From positions 1 to 20,094 of the forward strand of contig JBDLIL010000012.1 of NCBI GenBank assembly GCA_039714855.1: a stretch of 20,094 nucleotides of DNA. The letters run 5' to 3'. This document shows, one piece after another, positions 6,910-12,698 of the stretch. Position 1 is the first letter of the stretch. Every line of letters starts with the position of its first letter. Under the pieces are notes generated by a model that made no database searches, was not told the DNA's origin, and saw only the letters and a list, made by a program, of their open reading frames with translations. Both the position numbers and the translations under genes were made by a program. Source of the stretch: JBDLIL01 sp039714855. Lineage in GTDB: Bacteria > Patescibacteriota > Microgenomatia > UBA1400 > PJMF01.

Positions 6910-7000
6910 TGAAAGAAAGTTTGACTTATGTTATGAGGATTTTAAAAAAATGGAAAGAAAGTTTGAAGAAGAGGCAGATATTGCGCTTAAATCAATCTAA
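6866..7000 (+). pseudogene. Out-of-frame tail probably belonging to the PIN gene
   Basis: This 44-codon open frame starts at ATG 6866 and overlaps the last 44 bases of the PIN gene in another frame. It reads like ordinary protein, with a KF...C..DFKK helix and an acidic end (FEEEADIALKSI). Taken with the PIN gene it would extend the protein by about 35-40 residues. It could instead be an independent small gene, but there is no promoter or ribosome site. Confidence 0.4.
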
Positions 7001-7022
7001 TACAACAATATCTTGTATTTCC

Positions 7023-7055
7023 TTATTGACTCACTTCAGTCAATAAAAGTATGCT
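7023..7055 (+). promoter_or_regulatory. Promoter with overlapping palindrome for the 7062 gene
   Basis: TTGACT (7026-7031) and TATGCT (7050-7055) are 18 bases apart, and six bases later comes GTG 7062. The -35 box lies in a perfect inverted repeat: TTATTGACT (7023-7031), six-base loop, AGTCAATAA (7038-7046). The palindrome may be an operator or a weak terminator of the upstream transcript. Confidence 0.55.
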
Positions 7056-7061
7056 TACGTT

Positions 7062-7295
7062 GTGACATCTCCTGAAGAAATAAAAAATTCTGACATGGCA
7101 CCTGAGGGTGCTGTTTTTTTATCACGAATTACAGTGGCTCAATTGTATGCAGCATTTGGTGGGAGTGTTTCTTACGATTGGTTGGATTCACAATTGGCGG
7201 AACCAGGAGATCTTCCTAAATGGAAAATAGATTGGTTGATTGATAAATGTCTTTCGCAAAATAATGATGATAGAGTGACAGAAACCTCTGACTGA
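7062..7295 (+). CDS. Small protein of unknown function
   Basis: The frame encodes 77 residues starting with GTG. The sequence is rather acidic, with a central aromatic segment (VAQLYAAFGGSVSYDWLD, then WKIDWLIDKCL) that looks like two or three helices. There is no signal peptide, membrane span or metal motif, and I do not recognise a family. Support for reality is the matched promoter six bases upstream and normal-looking composition. It lies between the toxin-antitoxin pair and sufS, so it may belong to the same inserted block. The role is unknown. Confidence 0.5.
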   Translation: MTSPEEIKNSDMAPEGAVFLSRITVAQLYAAFGGSVSYDWLDSQLAEPGDLPKWKIDWLIDKCLSQNNDDRVTETSD

Positions 7296-7350
7296 GAAGA
7301 TTTAATGATTGCTAAAATGTAAGTAGTAAGGAGTTTTTACTAGTTGCTCC

Positions 7351-7359
7351 TGATATAAT
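7351..7359 (+). promoter_or_regulatory. Extended -10 promoter of the sufS operon
   Basis: TG-A-TATAAT (7351-7359) is followed by six bases (ACCCCC) and ATG 7366. No strong -35 box is evident. A GGAG/CTCC pair (7330-7333 region and 7347-7350) could form a stem just upstream. Confidence 0.65.
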
Positions 7360-7365
7360 ACCCCC

Positions 7366-8622
7366 ATGCTAGATCCCAAAAAAATTAAGCAAGATTTCCC
7401 TATTTTGTCGCAGCGAGTAAATGGCAAAGAACTTATTTATTTGGATAATGCTGCAACTTCTCAAAAACCACAGCAAGTTATAGACGCTATTTCAGATTAT
7501 TATCAAAAGCATAATGCTAATGTACACAGAGGTGTGCATACACTCAGTGATGAATCGACGCAAATATTTGAAGAATCTAAAAACATCATTTCCAATTTTT
7601 TTGCTGCTGACGCTGAGGAATTAATTTTAACTAGAAACGCAACTGAAGCCATCAATGGCGTAGCTTACGGTTGGGCTTTGGATAATCTAAGTGCAGGTGA
7701 TGTGATTCTCACTAGCATGATGGAGCATCATGCCAACATAGTGCCGTGGCAACAGATTGCAAAAAGAACTGGAGCAAAAATAAAATATATAAAAGTTACA
7801 AAAAATGGCAAATTGGATTTGGGTGATCTGAAAAAAAAGGTAAAGACGCAAAATTTTGCGCCTCAACATGGAAAGCTAAAGTTGCTAGCTCTAACGCATG
7901 TTTCTAATACTTTGGGAACTGTTAATCCACTTCGACATATTGTCGAAGAATTAAAAATTGAAAATAAAAAATGCAAAATATTAATTGATGGTGCGCAAGC
8001 AGTGCCACATATGAAAGTTGATTTTAAAAAACTTGGAGTTGATTTTTATGCCTTTAGTGGGCACAAGATGCTAGGACCAATGGGAGTGGGCGGACTTTTG
8101 GTAAAAAAAGAACTACTAAAATCTGAGGAGTTTAAGCCGTGGTTTTTTGGTGGTGGCATGATTGACTCGGTGCGAGTTGATGCTACAAAATTCCATGAAG
8201 ATTTAAATGAAAGATTTGTTGCTGGTACACCCGATGTGGCAAATGCTGCTGGTTTAGCTGCAGCTTGTAAATATTTGAGCAATTTAGGTATGGGCGAAGT
8301 AGAAGCACATGATAAAGATTTAGTCAGATATACCTTGGAAAGATTAGTAGAAATAAAAGAAATAAAATTAGTAGGACCAATTTCTGGAGAGAGGTTGGGC
8401 TCAGTGGCATTTGTATATAAGGGCATGCATGCGCATGACGTTGCTCAAGTGCTAGATAGTGAAGGTATAGCTCTGCGCTCTGGCCATCATTGCTGCATGC
8501 CGCTACACAAATTTATGGGTTGGCAAGCAACACTCAGGGTTAGCTTCCAAGTTTATAATAGTAGGGAAGATGTTGATAAGCTAATACTAGCTTTAGATAA
8601 AGTTAAAAAGATGTTTTTATGA
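7366..8622 (+). CDS. sufS: Cysteine desulfurase SufS
   Basis: SufS removes sulfur from L-cysteine with PLP and forms a persulfide. The 418 residues match class II desulfurases: IYLDNAATSQKP near the N-terminus, NVHRGVHTLS (52-61), MEHHANIVPW (119-128), DGAQAVPHMKVD (208-219), the PLP lysine K234 in FSGHKMLGP, the substrate-binding AGTPDVANAAG, and the catalytic cysteine C376 in RSGHHCCMPLH. A short extra loop at about 161-170 (TQNFAPQHGK) overlaps a perfect DNA palindrome at 7847-7860. The gene opens an operon: its stop overlaps the sufU start by four bases (ATGA). Leaderless start on a consensus -10 box. Confidence 0.96.
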   Translation: MLDPKKIKQDFPILSQRVNGKELIYLDNAATSQKPQQVIDAISDYYQKHNANVHRGVHTLSDESTQIFEESKNIISNFFAADAEELILTRNATEAINGVAYGWALDNLSAGDVILTSMMEHHANIVPWQQIAKRTGAKIKYIKVTKNGKLDLGDLKKKVKTQNFAPQHGKLKLLALTHVSNTLGTVNPLRHIVEELKIENKKCKILIDGAQAVPHMKVDFKKLGVDFYAFSGHKMLGPMGVGGLLVKKELLKSEEFKPWFFGGGMIDSVRVDATKFHEDLNERFVAGTPDVANAAGLAAACKYLSNLGMGEVEAHDKDLVRYTLERLVEIKEIKLVGPISGERLGSVAFVYKGMHAHDVAQVLDSEGIALRSGHHCCMPLHKFMGWQATLRVSFQVYNSREDVDKLILALDKVKKMFL

Positions 8623-9026
8623 CAGATAATTTATACACAGAAATCCTACTAGATGAATATAAAAACTTGCAAAACAAAGGCGAAATGCCAAATGCAGATT
8701 TGGTGCTGGAAGGATCAAATTCTAATTGTGGTGATAATATAACTATATATATTAAAGTCCAAAGTCCAAATGACAAATCACAAATCAAAGAAATTACTTG
8801 GGAAGGCGAGGGTTGTGTGATTAGTCAGGTGGCAGTGAGTCTTTTGTCCAAGAAACTCAAAGAAAAAAAAATAAAGATCAGAGATATTGAAAAATTTAGC
8901 GGGCAGGATATGTTAGAGTTATTGGGGTTAGAGCAAATTAGTCCTGGTAGGGAAAAGTGTTTAATGTTGGGGTTGGAGACTATAAAAAAAGCTAATCTTT
9001 CGACTTTGCTCGAGACAAGTCTATGA
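8619..9026 (+). CDS. sufU: SufU/IscU-type sulfur acceptor
   Basis: This 135-residue protein accepts sulfur from SufS and is Zn-dependent in Gram-positive bacteria. The three ligand cysteines are in the family positions: NSNCGD (C37, with D39), GEGCVIS (C66) and REKC (C114). It lacks the IscU LPPVK chaperone motif, which favours SufU. Residues ~47-57 (VQSPNDKSQIK) come from an AT-rich repeat word containing TCCAAATGACAAAT (8763-8776), also found at the sufD start, and slightly lengthen a surface loop. ATGA overlaps join it to sufS and to the next gene, implying coupled translation. Confidence 0.92.
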   Translation: MTDNLYTEILLDEYKNLQNKGEMPNADLVLEGSNSNCGDNITIYIKVQSPNDKSQIKEITWEGEGCVISQVAVSLLSKKLKEKKIKIRDIEKFSGQDMLELLGLEQISPGREKCLMLGLETIKKANLSTLLETSL

Positions 9027-9655
9027 AAATATTTGTAGGTTCCACAAATCCGGTAAAAATTAATGCAGTAATAACAGCTGCTAGTGAGACATGGCCTGAA
9101 ATTCAAGCTGAAGGATTTTCTGTGCCAAGTGACGTAGATGATCAGCCAAGAAGCGATGAAGAAACAGAAAAAGGTGCTGTGAATAGAGCCAGGGGAGCGC
9201 TGAAGCTGGGGATTAAGAAGCACCAATATCCAATATCCAATATCCAAACAATTCCAAATTCTAAATTACAAATTTCTAAAAATAACGACAAGCGACTCCC
9301 AACTTCCGACGAAATGATTTTAGGTGTTGGTCTTGAGGGGGGAGTTTTTACCAAGGGAGATGAGCTATGGTCTACAGTCTGGGTAGCGGTAATAGATCGA
9401 GAGGGAGATGTTTTTACCGCCAACGGTGCTAGATGCAAAGTGCCAGAACCAATTGCCAAATTAATTAAAAAAGGTGAAGAGATGGGTCCAGCAGTTGATT
9501 CTTTATTAACAGGAGAAAGCGTGCGACAGAAAGAAGGCATGATTGGAGTTATTACAAAAGGTTTTGTGGATAGAACAGAAGAATATGCCGCTATTGCAAA
9601 ATTTGCCTTGGGGTTATGGTATGGTAGACATTGGCATGATACACTTTCAAAATGA
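9023..9655 (+). CDS. YjjX/DUF84-type non-canonical purine NTPase
   Basis: The 210-residue protein fits the inosine/xanthosine triphosphatase (YjjX) family, which removes deaminated or oxidised purine NTPs. Motifs: VGSTNPVKINAV (5-16), PSDVDDQPRSDEETEKGAVNRA (35-56), LGVGLEGGVF (100-109), WVAVIDREG and GMIGVITKGFVDR near the end. Between 61 and 97 there is a roughly 30-residue insertion absent from usual members, encoded by heptamer and AAATT-type repeat words (9224-9275). It lies at a loop before the GLEGG strand, so the fold may tolerate it. Overlaps of four bases with sufU and with the reductase gene put it squarely in the sufS operon, an unexpected partner. Confidence 0.82.
   Translation: MKIFVGSTNPVKINAVITAASETWPEIQAEGFSVPSDVDDQPRSDEETEKGAVNRARGALKLGIKKHQYPISNIQTIPNSKLQISKNNDKRLPTSDEMILGVGLEGGVFTKGDELWSTVWVAVIDREGDVFTANGARCKVPEPIAKLIKKGEEMGPAVDSLLTGESVRQKEGMIGVITKGFVDRTEEYAAIAKFALGLWYGRHWHDTLSK
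9224..9275 (+). repeat. Heptamer repeat and AAATT words inside the YjjX-like gene
   Basis: Three copies of AATATCC (9225-9245) are followed by AAACA, identical to sufC 3619-3645. After that come ATTCCAAATTCTAAATTACAAA-type words (9251-9275 region). The whole block is translated without a stop and accounts for the extra loop in the protein. Confidence 0.85.
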
Positions 9656-10359
9656 CAACTCCTCAACAATTTACCGCCAAACTACAAGATAAAATCGACT
9701 TAAATGATAAGTACGTTAAATATAGCTTCGAGTTAATTGAGCCAAATAAAATGGAATTTTTGGCGGGACAGTATATCTCTATAAAAGTTAATGAGAATGG
9801 AAGCAGAAGATCATATTCTATTTGTAGTTCCCCAAAAGTTGACCATGGTTTTGAACTATTAGTTGATATTGAACCCAATGGAGTAGGCGTGTCATATCTG
9901 CAATCTTTGAATTTTGGCGACGAAATTTCATTTTTAGGTCCCATGGGTATTTTCGTTGTGGATGAAAAGCAGACAGATGAGTTAGTATTTGTTGCTACTG
10001 GTTCTGGAATAGCTCCATTTCATTCCATGGTTTTGGATTTATTGCAAAATAAAGGAGAACAAAGAAAAATCACTCTATATTGGGGTATGCGATATAGCAA
10101 GCAAATATTTTGGCTAGATGAATTTAAAGAACTCATGGATAATTTTTCGCAGTTTAACTTTCACCCTGTTTTGTCAAAAGCTGAACCAGGATGGACTCTT
10201 TGTCATGGTAGGGTTACAGATTGCTTAATGGTGCATGGTTTTCCTGCAAATGGAGATTATTATTTATGTGGTAGTAAGGCGATGATAGAAGAATCTGGTG
10301 AGATATTAAAAAAATCAGGTATATCTAAAGAAAAGATTCATTTTGAAAAATTTTGGTAA
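9652..10359 (+). CDS. FNR-type FAD/NAD(P)H oxidoreductase
   Basis: This 235-residue flavoprotein has the ferredoxin-NADP reductase fold. The FAD site is RRSYSICSS (52-60), with the RxYS core, and GPMG at 96-99; the nicotinamide domain has VATGSGIAPFHSM (114-126), YWGMRYSKQIFW (143-154) and YYLCGSKAMI near the C-terminus. It ends FEKFW, an aromatic C-terminal residue often seen to cover the flavin. There are no Fe-S or membrane segments of its own. The gene overlaps the YjjX-like gene by four bases and is followed by a ferredoxin gene, so the pair likely passes electrons from NAD(P)H to the ferredoxin. Confidence 0.9.
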   Translation: MTTPQQFTAKLQDKIDLNDKYVKYSFELIEPNKMEFLAGQYISIKVNENGSRRSYSICSSPKVDHGFELLVDIEPNGVGVSYLQSLNFGDEISFLGPMGIFVVDEKQTDELVFVATGSGIAPFHSMVLDLLQNKGEQRKITLYWGMRYSKQIFWLDEFKELMDNFSQFNFHPVLSKAEPGWTLCHGRVTDCLMVHGFPANGDYYLCGSKAMIEESGEILKKSGISKEKIHFEKFW

Positions 10360-10374
10360 TTAATACAAAAAGGG

Positions 10375-10401
10375 CCCTCCTTCGCCAAGGCTTCGGAAGG
10401 G
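10375..10401. repeat. Short GC-rich palindromic repeat before the ferredoxin gene
   Basis: CCCTCC...TTCGCCAAGGCTTC...GGAAGGG folds with an outer stem of CCCT/AGGG, then CC/GG past a bulged A, and an inner GCC-AA-GGC. It resembles small palindromic repeats scattered in many bacterial genomes. It sits 12 bases before ATG 10413. Confidence 0.6.
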
Positions 10402-10412
10402 TAAAAAAAACT

Positions 10413-10745
10413 ATGCAAGACCAAGTAGATCAAAATCAAACAAATCCTCAGCCAACAGCTGATCCGACAGCAAATCCAAGCCCTATTCCAGCGTCAGCGG
10501 CGACTACCAAACCAAAAGGTAAATACAAAGTTGAAGTAATTAGAGATAAGTGTATCAGTGCCGCTAGCTGTGTTCATATTGCTGGCAAAACTTTTAAATT
10601 AGATGAAGAAAATTTGGCTGTAATTTTAGGTCAAAACCAGGAGTCTGACGAAACTATTTTACTTGGGGCTCAAAGTTGTCCTACGGGAGCTATTATAGTT
10701 ACCGACACGGAAACTGGCGAACAAGTTTGGCCTAAAGATAACTAA
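10413..10745 (+). CDS. Ferredoxin with three cluster cysteines
   Basis: The 110-residue protein has only three cysteines: DKCISAASC (C47, C53) and SCPTGAI (C89). This is the C-x5-C...CP pattern of single-cluster ferredoxins in which the middle cysteine is replaced (alanine 50 here), typical of [3Fe-4S] or labile [4Fe-4S] clusters. Residues 1-36 are a Pro/Thr/Asn/Gln-rich tail, probably disordered. The longer reading from TTG 10353 would translate through the palindromic repeat and is rejected. It follows the FNR-type reductase by 53 bases and is its likely electron acceptor. Confidence 0.88.
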   Translation: MQDQVDQNQTNPQPTADPTANPSPIPASAATTKPKGKYKVEVIRDKCISAASCVHIAGKTFKLDEENLAVILGQNQESDETILLGAQSCPTGAIIVTDTETGEQVWPKDN

Positions 10746-10755
10746 TTCAGCTCAG

Positions 10756-10797
10756 CCCTCTCCTGACTAGGAGAGGGAAATCTAGCGTAAGCTAGAT
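10756..10797. repeat. Twin-hairpin repeat after the ferredoxin gene
   Basis: CCCTCTCCT-GACT-AGGAGAGGG (10756-10777, 9-bp stem) is followed by ATCTAGC-GTAA-GCTAGAT (10780-10797, 7-bp stem). No T-run follows either. The sequence style, followed by AGAGTGAGGTTAG, resembles dispersed intergenic repeats. The rest of the 10746-10946 gap is AT-rich and holds one possible promoter. Confidence 0.6.
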
Positions 10798-10843
10798 AGA
10801 GTGAGGTTAGAGAGTAGGTCCTGTAAAATTAATTAAAACGATA

Positions 10844-10871
10844 TTGACAAAGTATTTTCTTCAGGGAGAAT
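10844..10871 (+). promoter_or_regulatory. Possible promoter before the 10962 gene
   Basis: A perfect TTGACA (10844-10849) lies 16 bases before GAGAAT (10866-10871), which matches the -10 consensus at four of six positions. This would give a leader of about 85 bases. Confidence 0.35.
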
Positions 10872-10961
10872 ACAGATAGATTTAGTTTGCATTACTTCTG
10901 CCCAATCTTATATAAATATAGTTAGTAGTTATTAATTATTTAATTGATGAAAAGGGCAGTT

Positions 10962-11465
10962 ATGAAAAAATATCTTCCATATGTATTTCCAAGTTTAGCA
11001 ATACTTATTGTTATGTTCTTGGTATTTAGATGGTACAAACTCAATACTCAGCAAACTGGAGAAATCACTCAATTTGCTGAAGGAGTAGAAATTGAAGATC
11101 TTTCTTCAACTAAAATGGACGAAACACTCAATGGTTCAGCTGCTTATAAAACAGATGATCTCAAATCTTTTGACGAAATGAGCAGTGGTCAAATTCGTTA
11201 TGAAGTTTCAGATGATAAGATCAAGTTTAGTGTTTATGCTAATCTTCCCAGTTTAGATTCAGGTGAATATCAAGTTTGGTTAAGAGATTTGAATGGTGAG
11301 ACGTCTAGGAAAGCTTTCATTTTAGAGGAGAGTAAGGGTGGATTTATGGGTAGTGCTGCCATTAGTAGTGATGTTTTGCCGTTTGAATTGGTGGTTAGTA
11401 GAGAAACTGTATCAGATGAAGAGATTGAGAAAATTATCCTAACAGGAATCTTGAATCAAGAGTAA
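10962..11465 (+). CDS. Membrane-anchored extracytoplasmic protein of unknown function
   Basis: Read from ATG 10962, which has AAAGGG just upstream, the protein has 167 residues; ATG 10947 in frame is an alternative. A basic start (MKKY) leads into one hydrophobic span at about residues 6-22 (FPSLAILIVMFLVF), so it is an N-terminal anchor or uncleaved signal. The rest is predicted outside the membrane: an acidic linker, then a beta-rich domain with GEYQVWLRDLNG and LPFELVVSRE. That pattern loosely resembles the C-terminal domain of RskA-type anti-sigma factors, but no cytoplasmic zinc-binding part is present, so I do not assign that role. Stands alone, with promoters on both sides. Confidence 0.65.
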   Translation: MKKYLPYVFPSLAILIVMFLVFRWYKLNTQQTGEITQFAEGVEIEDLSSTKMDETLNGSAAYKTDDLKSFDEMSSGQIRYEVSDDKIKFSVYANLPSLDSGEYQVWLRDLNGETSRKAFILEESKGGFMGSAAISSDVLPFELVVSRETVSDEEIEKIILTGILNQE

Positions 11466-11478
11466 AGTATTTTACTCC

Positions 11479-11523
11479 TTGATAGGCAAGCCTGGAATGA
11501 TATAAGCTAAAAGTATTCCAGGC
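11479..11523 (+). promoter_or_regulatory. Promoter with operator-like inverted repeat for the 11593 gene
   Basis: TTGATA (11479-11484), 16-base spacer, and extended -10 TG-A-TATAAG (11498-11506). A perfect 9-bp inverted repeat, GCCTGGAAT (11490-11498) and ATTCCAGGC (11515-11523), brackets the -10 box and the predicted start. A dimeric regulator could bind here, or the arms could pair at the DNA level. Confidence 0.55.
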
Positions 11524-11582
11524 ACCAGTGTCTAGAAGAATAGTAGTAAAACAAATATAAAATCCCGCTTCACCGGGAGAAA

Positions 11583-11588
11583 AAGGAG
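11583..11588 (+). promoter_or_regulatory. Shine-Dalgarno site of the 11593 gene
   Basis: AAGGAG ends four bases before ATG 11593. It is the clearest ribosome binding site in the window. A small hairpin CCCG-CTTCAC-CGGG lies just upstream. Confidence 0.7.
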
Positions 11589-11592
11589 AAAT

Positions 11593-11817
11593 ATGGCAGA
11601 TGCAGCAGCATACAGCTACACAAATGGTAAGGGTCAAACTTATTATCTTCACACCAAAGATGTAACTTTGAAAAATGGCAGAGTACAAACAATTTACTTT
11701 TTCGCCAGAGATGTTCGCGAAGAAGGTGCTCTTGAAGAAGTGCCTGAGGGCTACGAAGTGATGGAGACTAAGAGAACAGGTATGCCAGTTTTGCGAAGAA
11801 TTAAAAAGGCAGAGTAA
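11593..11817 (+). CDS. Small conserved-looking protein, own transcription unit
   Basis: The protein is 74 residues, with a beta-strand-rich first part (GQTYYLHTKDVTLKNGRVQTIYFFARDV) and a motif EVPEGYEVMETKRTGMPVLRRIK. It has no membrane span, cysteine or catalytic motif. It looks like a small conserved protein found in CPR genomes, but I cannot name its family or function. It has a full set of expression signals of its own: promoter with inverted repeat, strong ribosome site, and a strong terminator. That suggests abundant, regulated expression. Confidence 0.8.
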   Translation: MADAAAYSYTNGKGQTYYLHTKDVTLKNGRVQTIYFFARDVREEGALEEVPEGYEVMETKRTGMPVLRRIKKAE

Positions 11818-11835
11818 TTTGTTTAATTTTGAAAT

Positions 11836-11869
11836 AAAACCCCTTCTCGTAGTTCGGGAAGGGGTTTTT
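11836..11869 (+). terminator. Rho-independent terminator
   Basis: AAAACCCCTT (11836-11845) pairs perfectly with AAGGGGTTTT (11859-11868), with further pairs inside (C11846-G11858, C11848-G11856, G11849-C11855) and a T-run 11865-11869. It ends the 11593 transcript. Confidence 0.9.
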
Positions 11870-11873
11870 GATG

Positions 11874-11911
11874 GTCCCCCTTTTCCGCCAGAGGCGGACA
11901 GGCAAGGGGGA
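11874..11911. repeat. Nested palindromic repeat
   Basis: The outer stem is TCCCCCTT (11875-11882) with AAGGGGGA (11904-11911). Inside is TCCGCC-AGA-GGCGGA (11884-11898). It is of the small GC-rich palindrome type dispersed in CPR and other genomes. Confidence 0.65.
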
Positions 11912-11919
11912 TGTTATAT

Positions 11920-11925
11920 TAAGAT
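11920..11925 (+). promoter_or_regulatory. Possible -10 box before the SufT-like gene
   Basis: TAAGAT ends six bases before ATG 11932. TATATT at 11915-11920 is an alternative. No clear -35 box is seen. Confidence 0.35.
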
Positions 11926-11931
11926 ATATAC

Positions 11932-12243
11932 ATGCAAGATTTAGAAAAACAAATCTGGAGATCACTTAAAAATATCATAGATCCAGAATTAGGGATTAAC
12001 ATAATTGATCTGGGATTAATTTATGAAGTCAGGCATGAGGATCTAGGGCAAATTTTAATAAAAATGACTCTAACTACGCCCGGCTGCCCACTGGCACCAG
12101 AATTTGTTAAAATGATCAAAGGAGAATTGGAAAAATTACCAAAGATTAAAAAAGAAAACGTAGAAGTTGAATTTGTTTTTGATCCTCCTTGGCATCAAGG
12201 TATGATGTCAGAGCTGGCCAAAGCAGAATTGGGGTTTTTATGA
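11932..12243 (+). CDS. SufT/MIP18-family Fe-S assembly protein (DUF59)
   Basis: This 103-residue protein has all landmarks of the MIP18/DUF59 family: DPELGINIIDLGLIY (17-31), TTPGCPL (48-54, with C52) and FDPPWHQGMMS (82-92). Members such as SufT and PaaD help mature or deliver Fe-S clusters. Its presence about 1.2 kb after the suf/ferredoxin genes supports that role. The last four bases overlap the rpiB-like gene (ATGA), so it is cotranscribed with a sugar-phosphate gene, not with sufS. Confidence 0.9.
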   Translation: MQDLEKQIWRSLKNIIDPELGINIIDLGLIYEVRHEDLGQILIKMTLTTPGCPLAPEFVKMIKGELEKLPKIKKENVEVEFVFDPPWHQGMMSELAKAELGFL

Positions 12244-12686
12244 AAATATTTATAGCTGCTGATCATGGAGGGTTTGGTTTAAAGGAAAAGCTAGTTCGTT
12301 GGCTTAGAGAGCAAAAACATGATGTCGAAGATTGTGGAGCATTCAAATTAGAGGGCGGCGATGATTATCCAGATTTTGCGTTTCGTGTGGCTGAAAAAGT
12401 AGCTAAAGCCAAGCATAGTAGAGGAATTCTTATTTGCAGATCTGGTGCTGGTATGTCTATTGCTGCCAACAAAGTAAAAGGGATAAGAGCCATGTTTGCA
12501 TACGATGAAAAATCAGTTCGTCATGGGGTTGAGCATGATAATGTTAATGTTATTAGTCTTTCTGGAGATTGGTTGGGTGAAGATAGGGCAAAAAGAATCA
12601 TAGATGTGTTTTTTCAGTCACGCTTTGACAATCAAGAGAAAAGAAAAAGACGTATAAGAAAGATTACTAATTATTCTAATTCCTAA
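12240..12686 (+). CDS. rpiB: RpiB/LacAB-family sugar-phosphate isomerase
   Basis: RpiB interconverts ribose 5-phosphate and ribulose 5-phosphate. From ATG 12240 there are 148 residues: IAADHGGFGLKE (5-16, D8 and H9), GILICRSGAGMSIAANK (62-78, nucleophile-type C66) and HDNVNVISLSGDWLG. The usual CGTG phosphate loop reads CRSG here. A longer frame from 12189 is rejected because it overlaps the upstream gene by over 50 bases. The C-terminus (RKITNYSNS) is encoded by the AT-rich repeat before the rpe-like gene, so its last residues are likely not conserved. It lies next to rpe, its pathway neighbour. Confidence 0.88.
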   Translation: MKIFIAADHGGFGLKEKLVRWLREQKHDVEDCGAFKLEGGDDYPDFAFRVAEKVAKAKHSRGILICRSGAGMSIAANKVKGIRAMFAYDEKSVRHGVEHDNVNVISLSGDWLGEDRAKRIIDVFFQSRFDNQEKRKRRIRKITNYSNS

Positions 12687-12698
12687 TTAATCTAAATT
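12663..12698. repeat. AT-rich CTAATT word repeat at the rpiB end
   Basis: Repeated TCTAATTCCTAATTAATCTA words run through the rpiB stop codon into the gap. The 12-mer TAATTAATCTAA also occurs at 2266-2277. TAATCT at 12688-12693 could serve as a -10 box five bases before ATG 12699. Confidence 0.5.

Noticed and set aside
6909..7046. 45-codon frame overlapping the PIN stop as TAATG
   Set aside because: Its composition is poor and it conflicts with the more protein-like frame at 6866-7000. It also runs into the palindrome at 7023-7046.
9142..9669. 175-codon antisense frame over the YjjX-like gene
   Set aside because: The + strand protein has clear family motifs across the same bases. The antisense product has none.
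10353..10412. Longer ferredoxin starting at TTG 10353
   Set aside because: It would overlap the reductase gene and translate the palindromic repeat. ATG 10413 gives a sensible start.
10756..10777. Hairpin after the ferredoxin gene as a terminator
   Set aside because: No T-run follows the 9-bp stem. It is better called a repeat.
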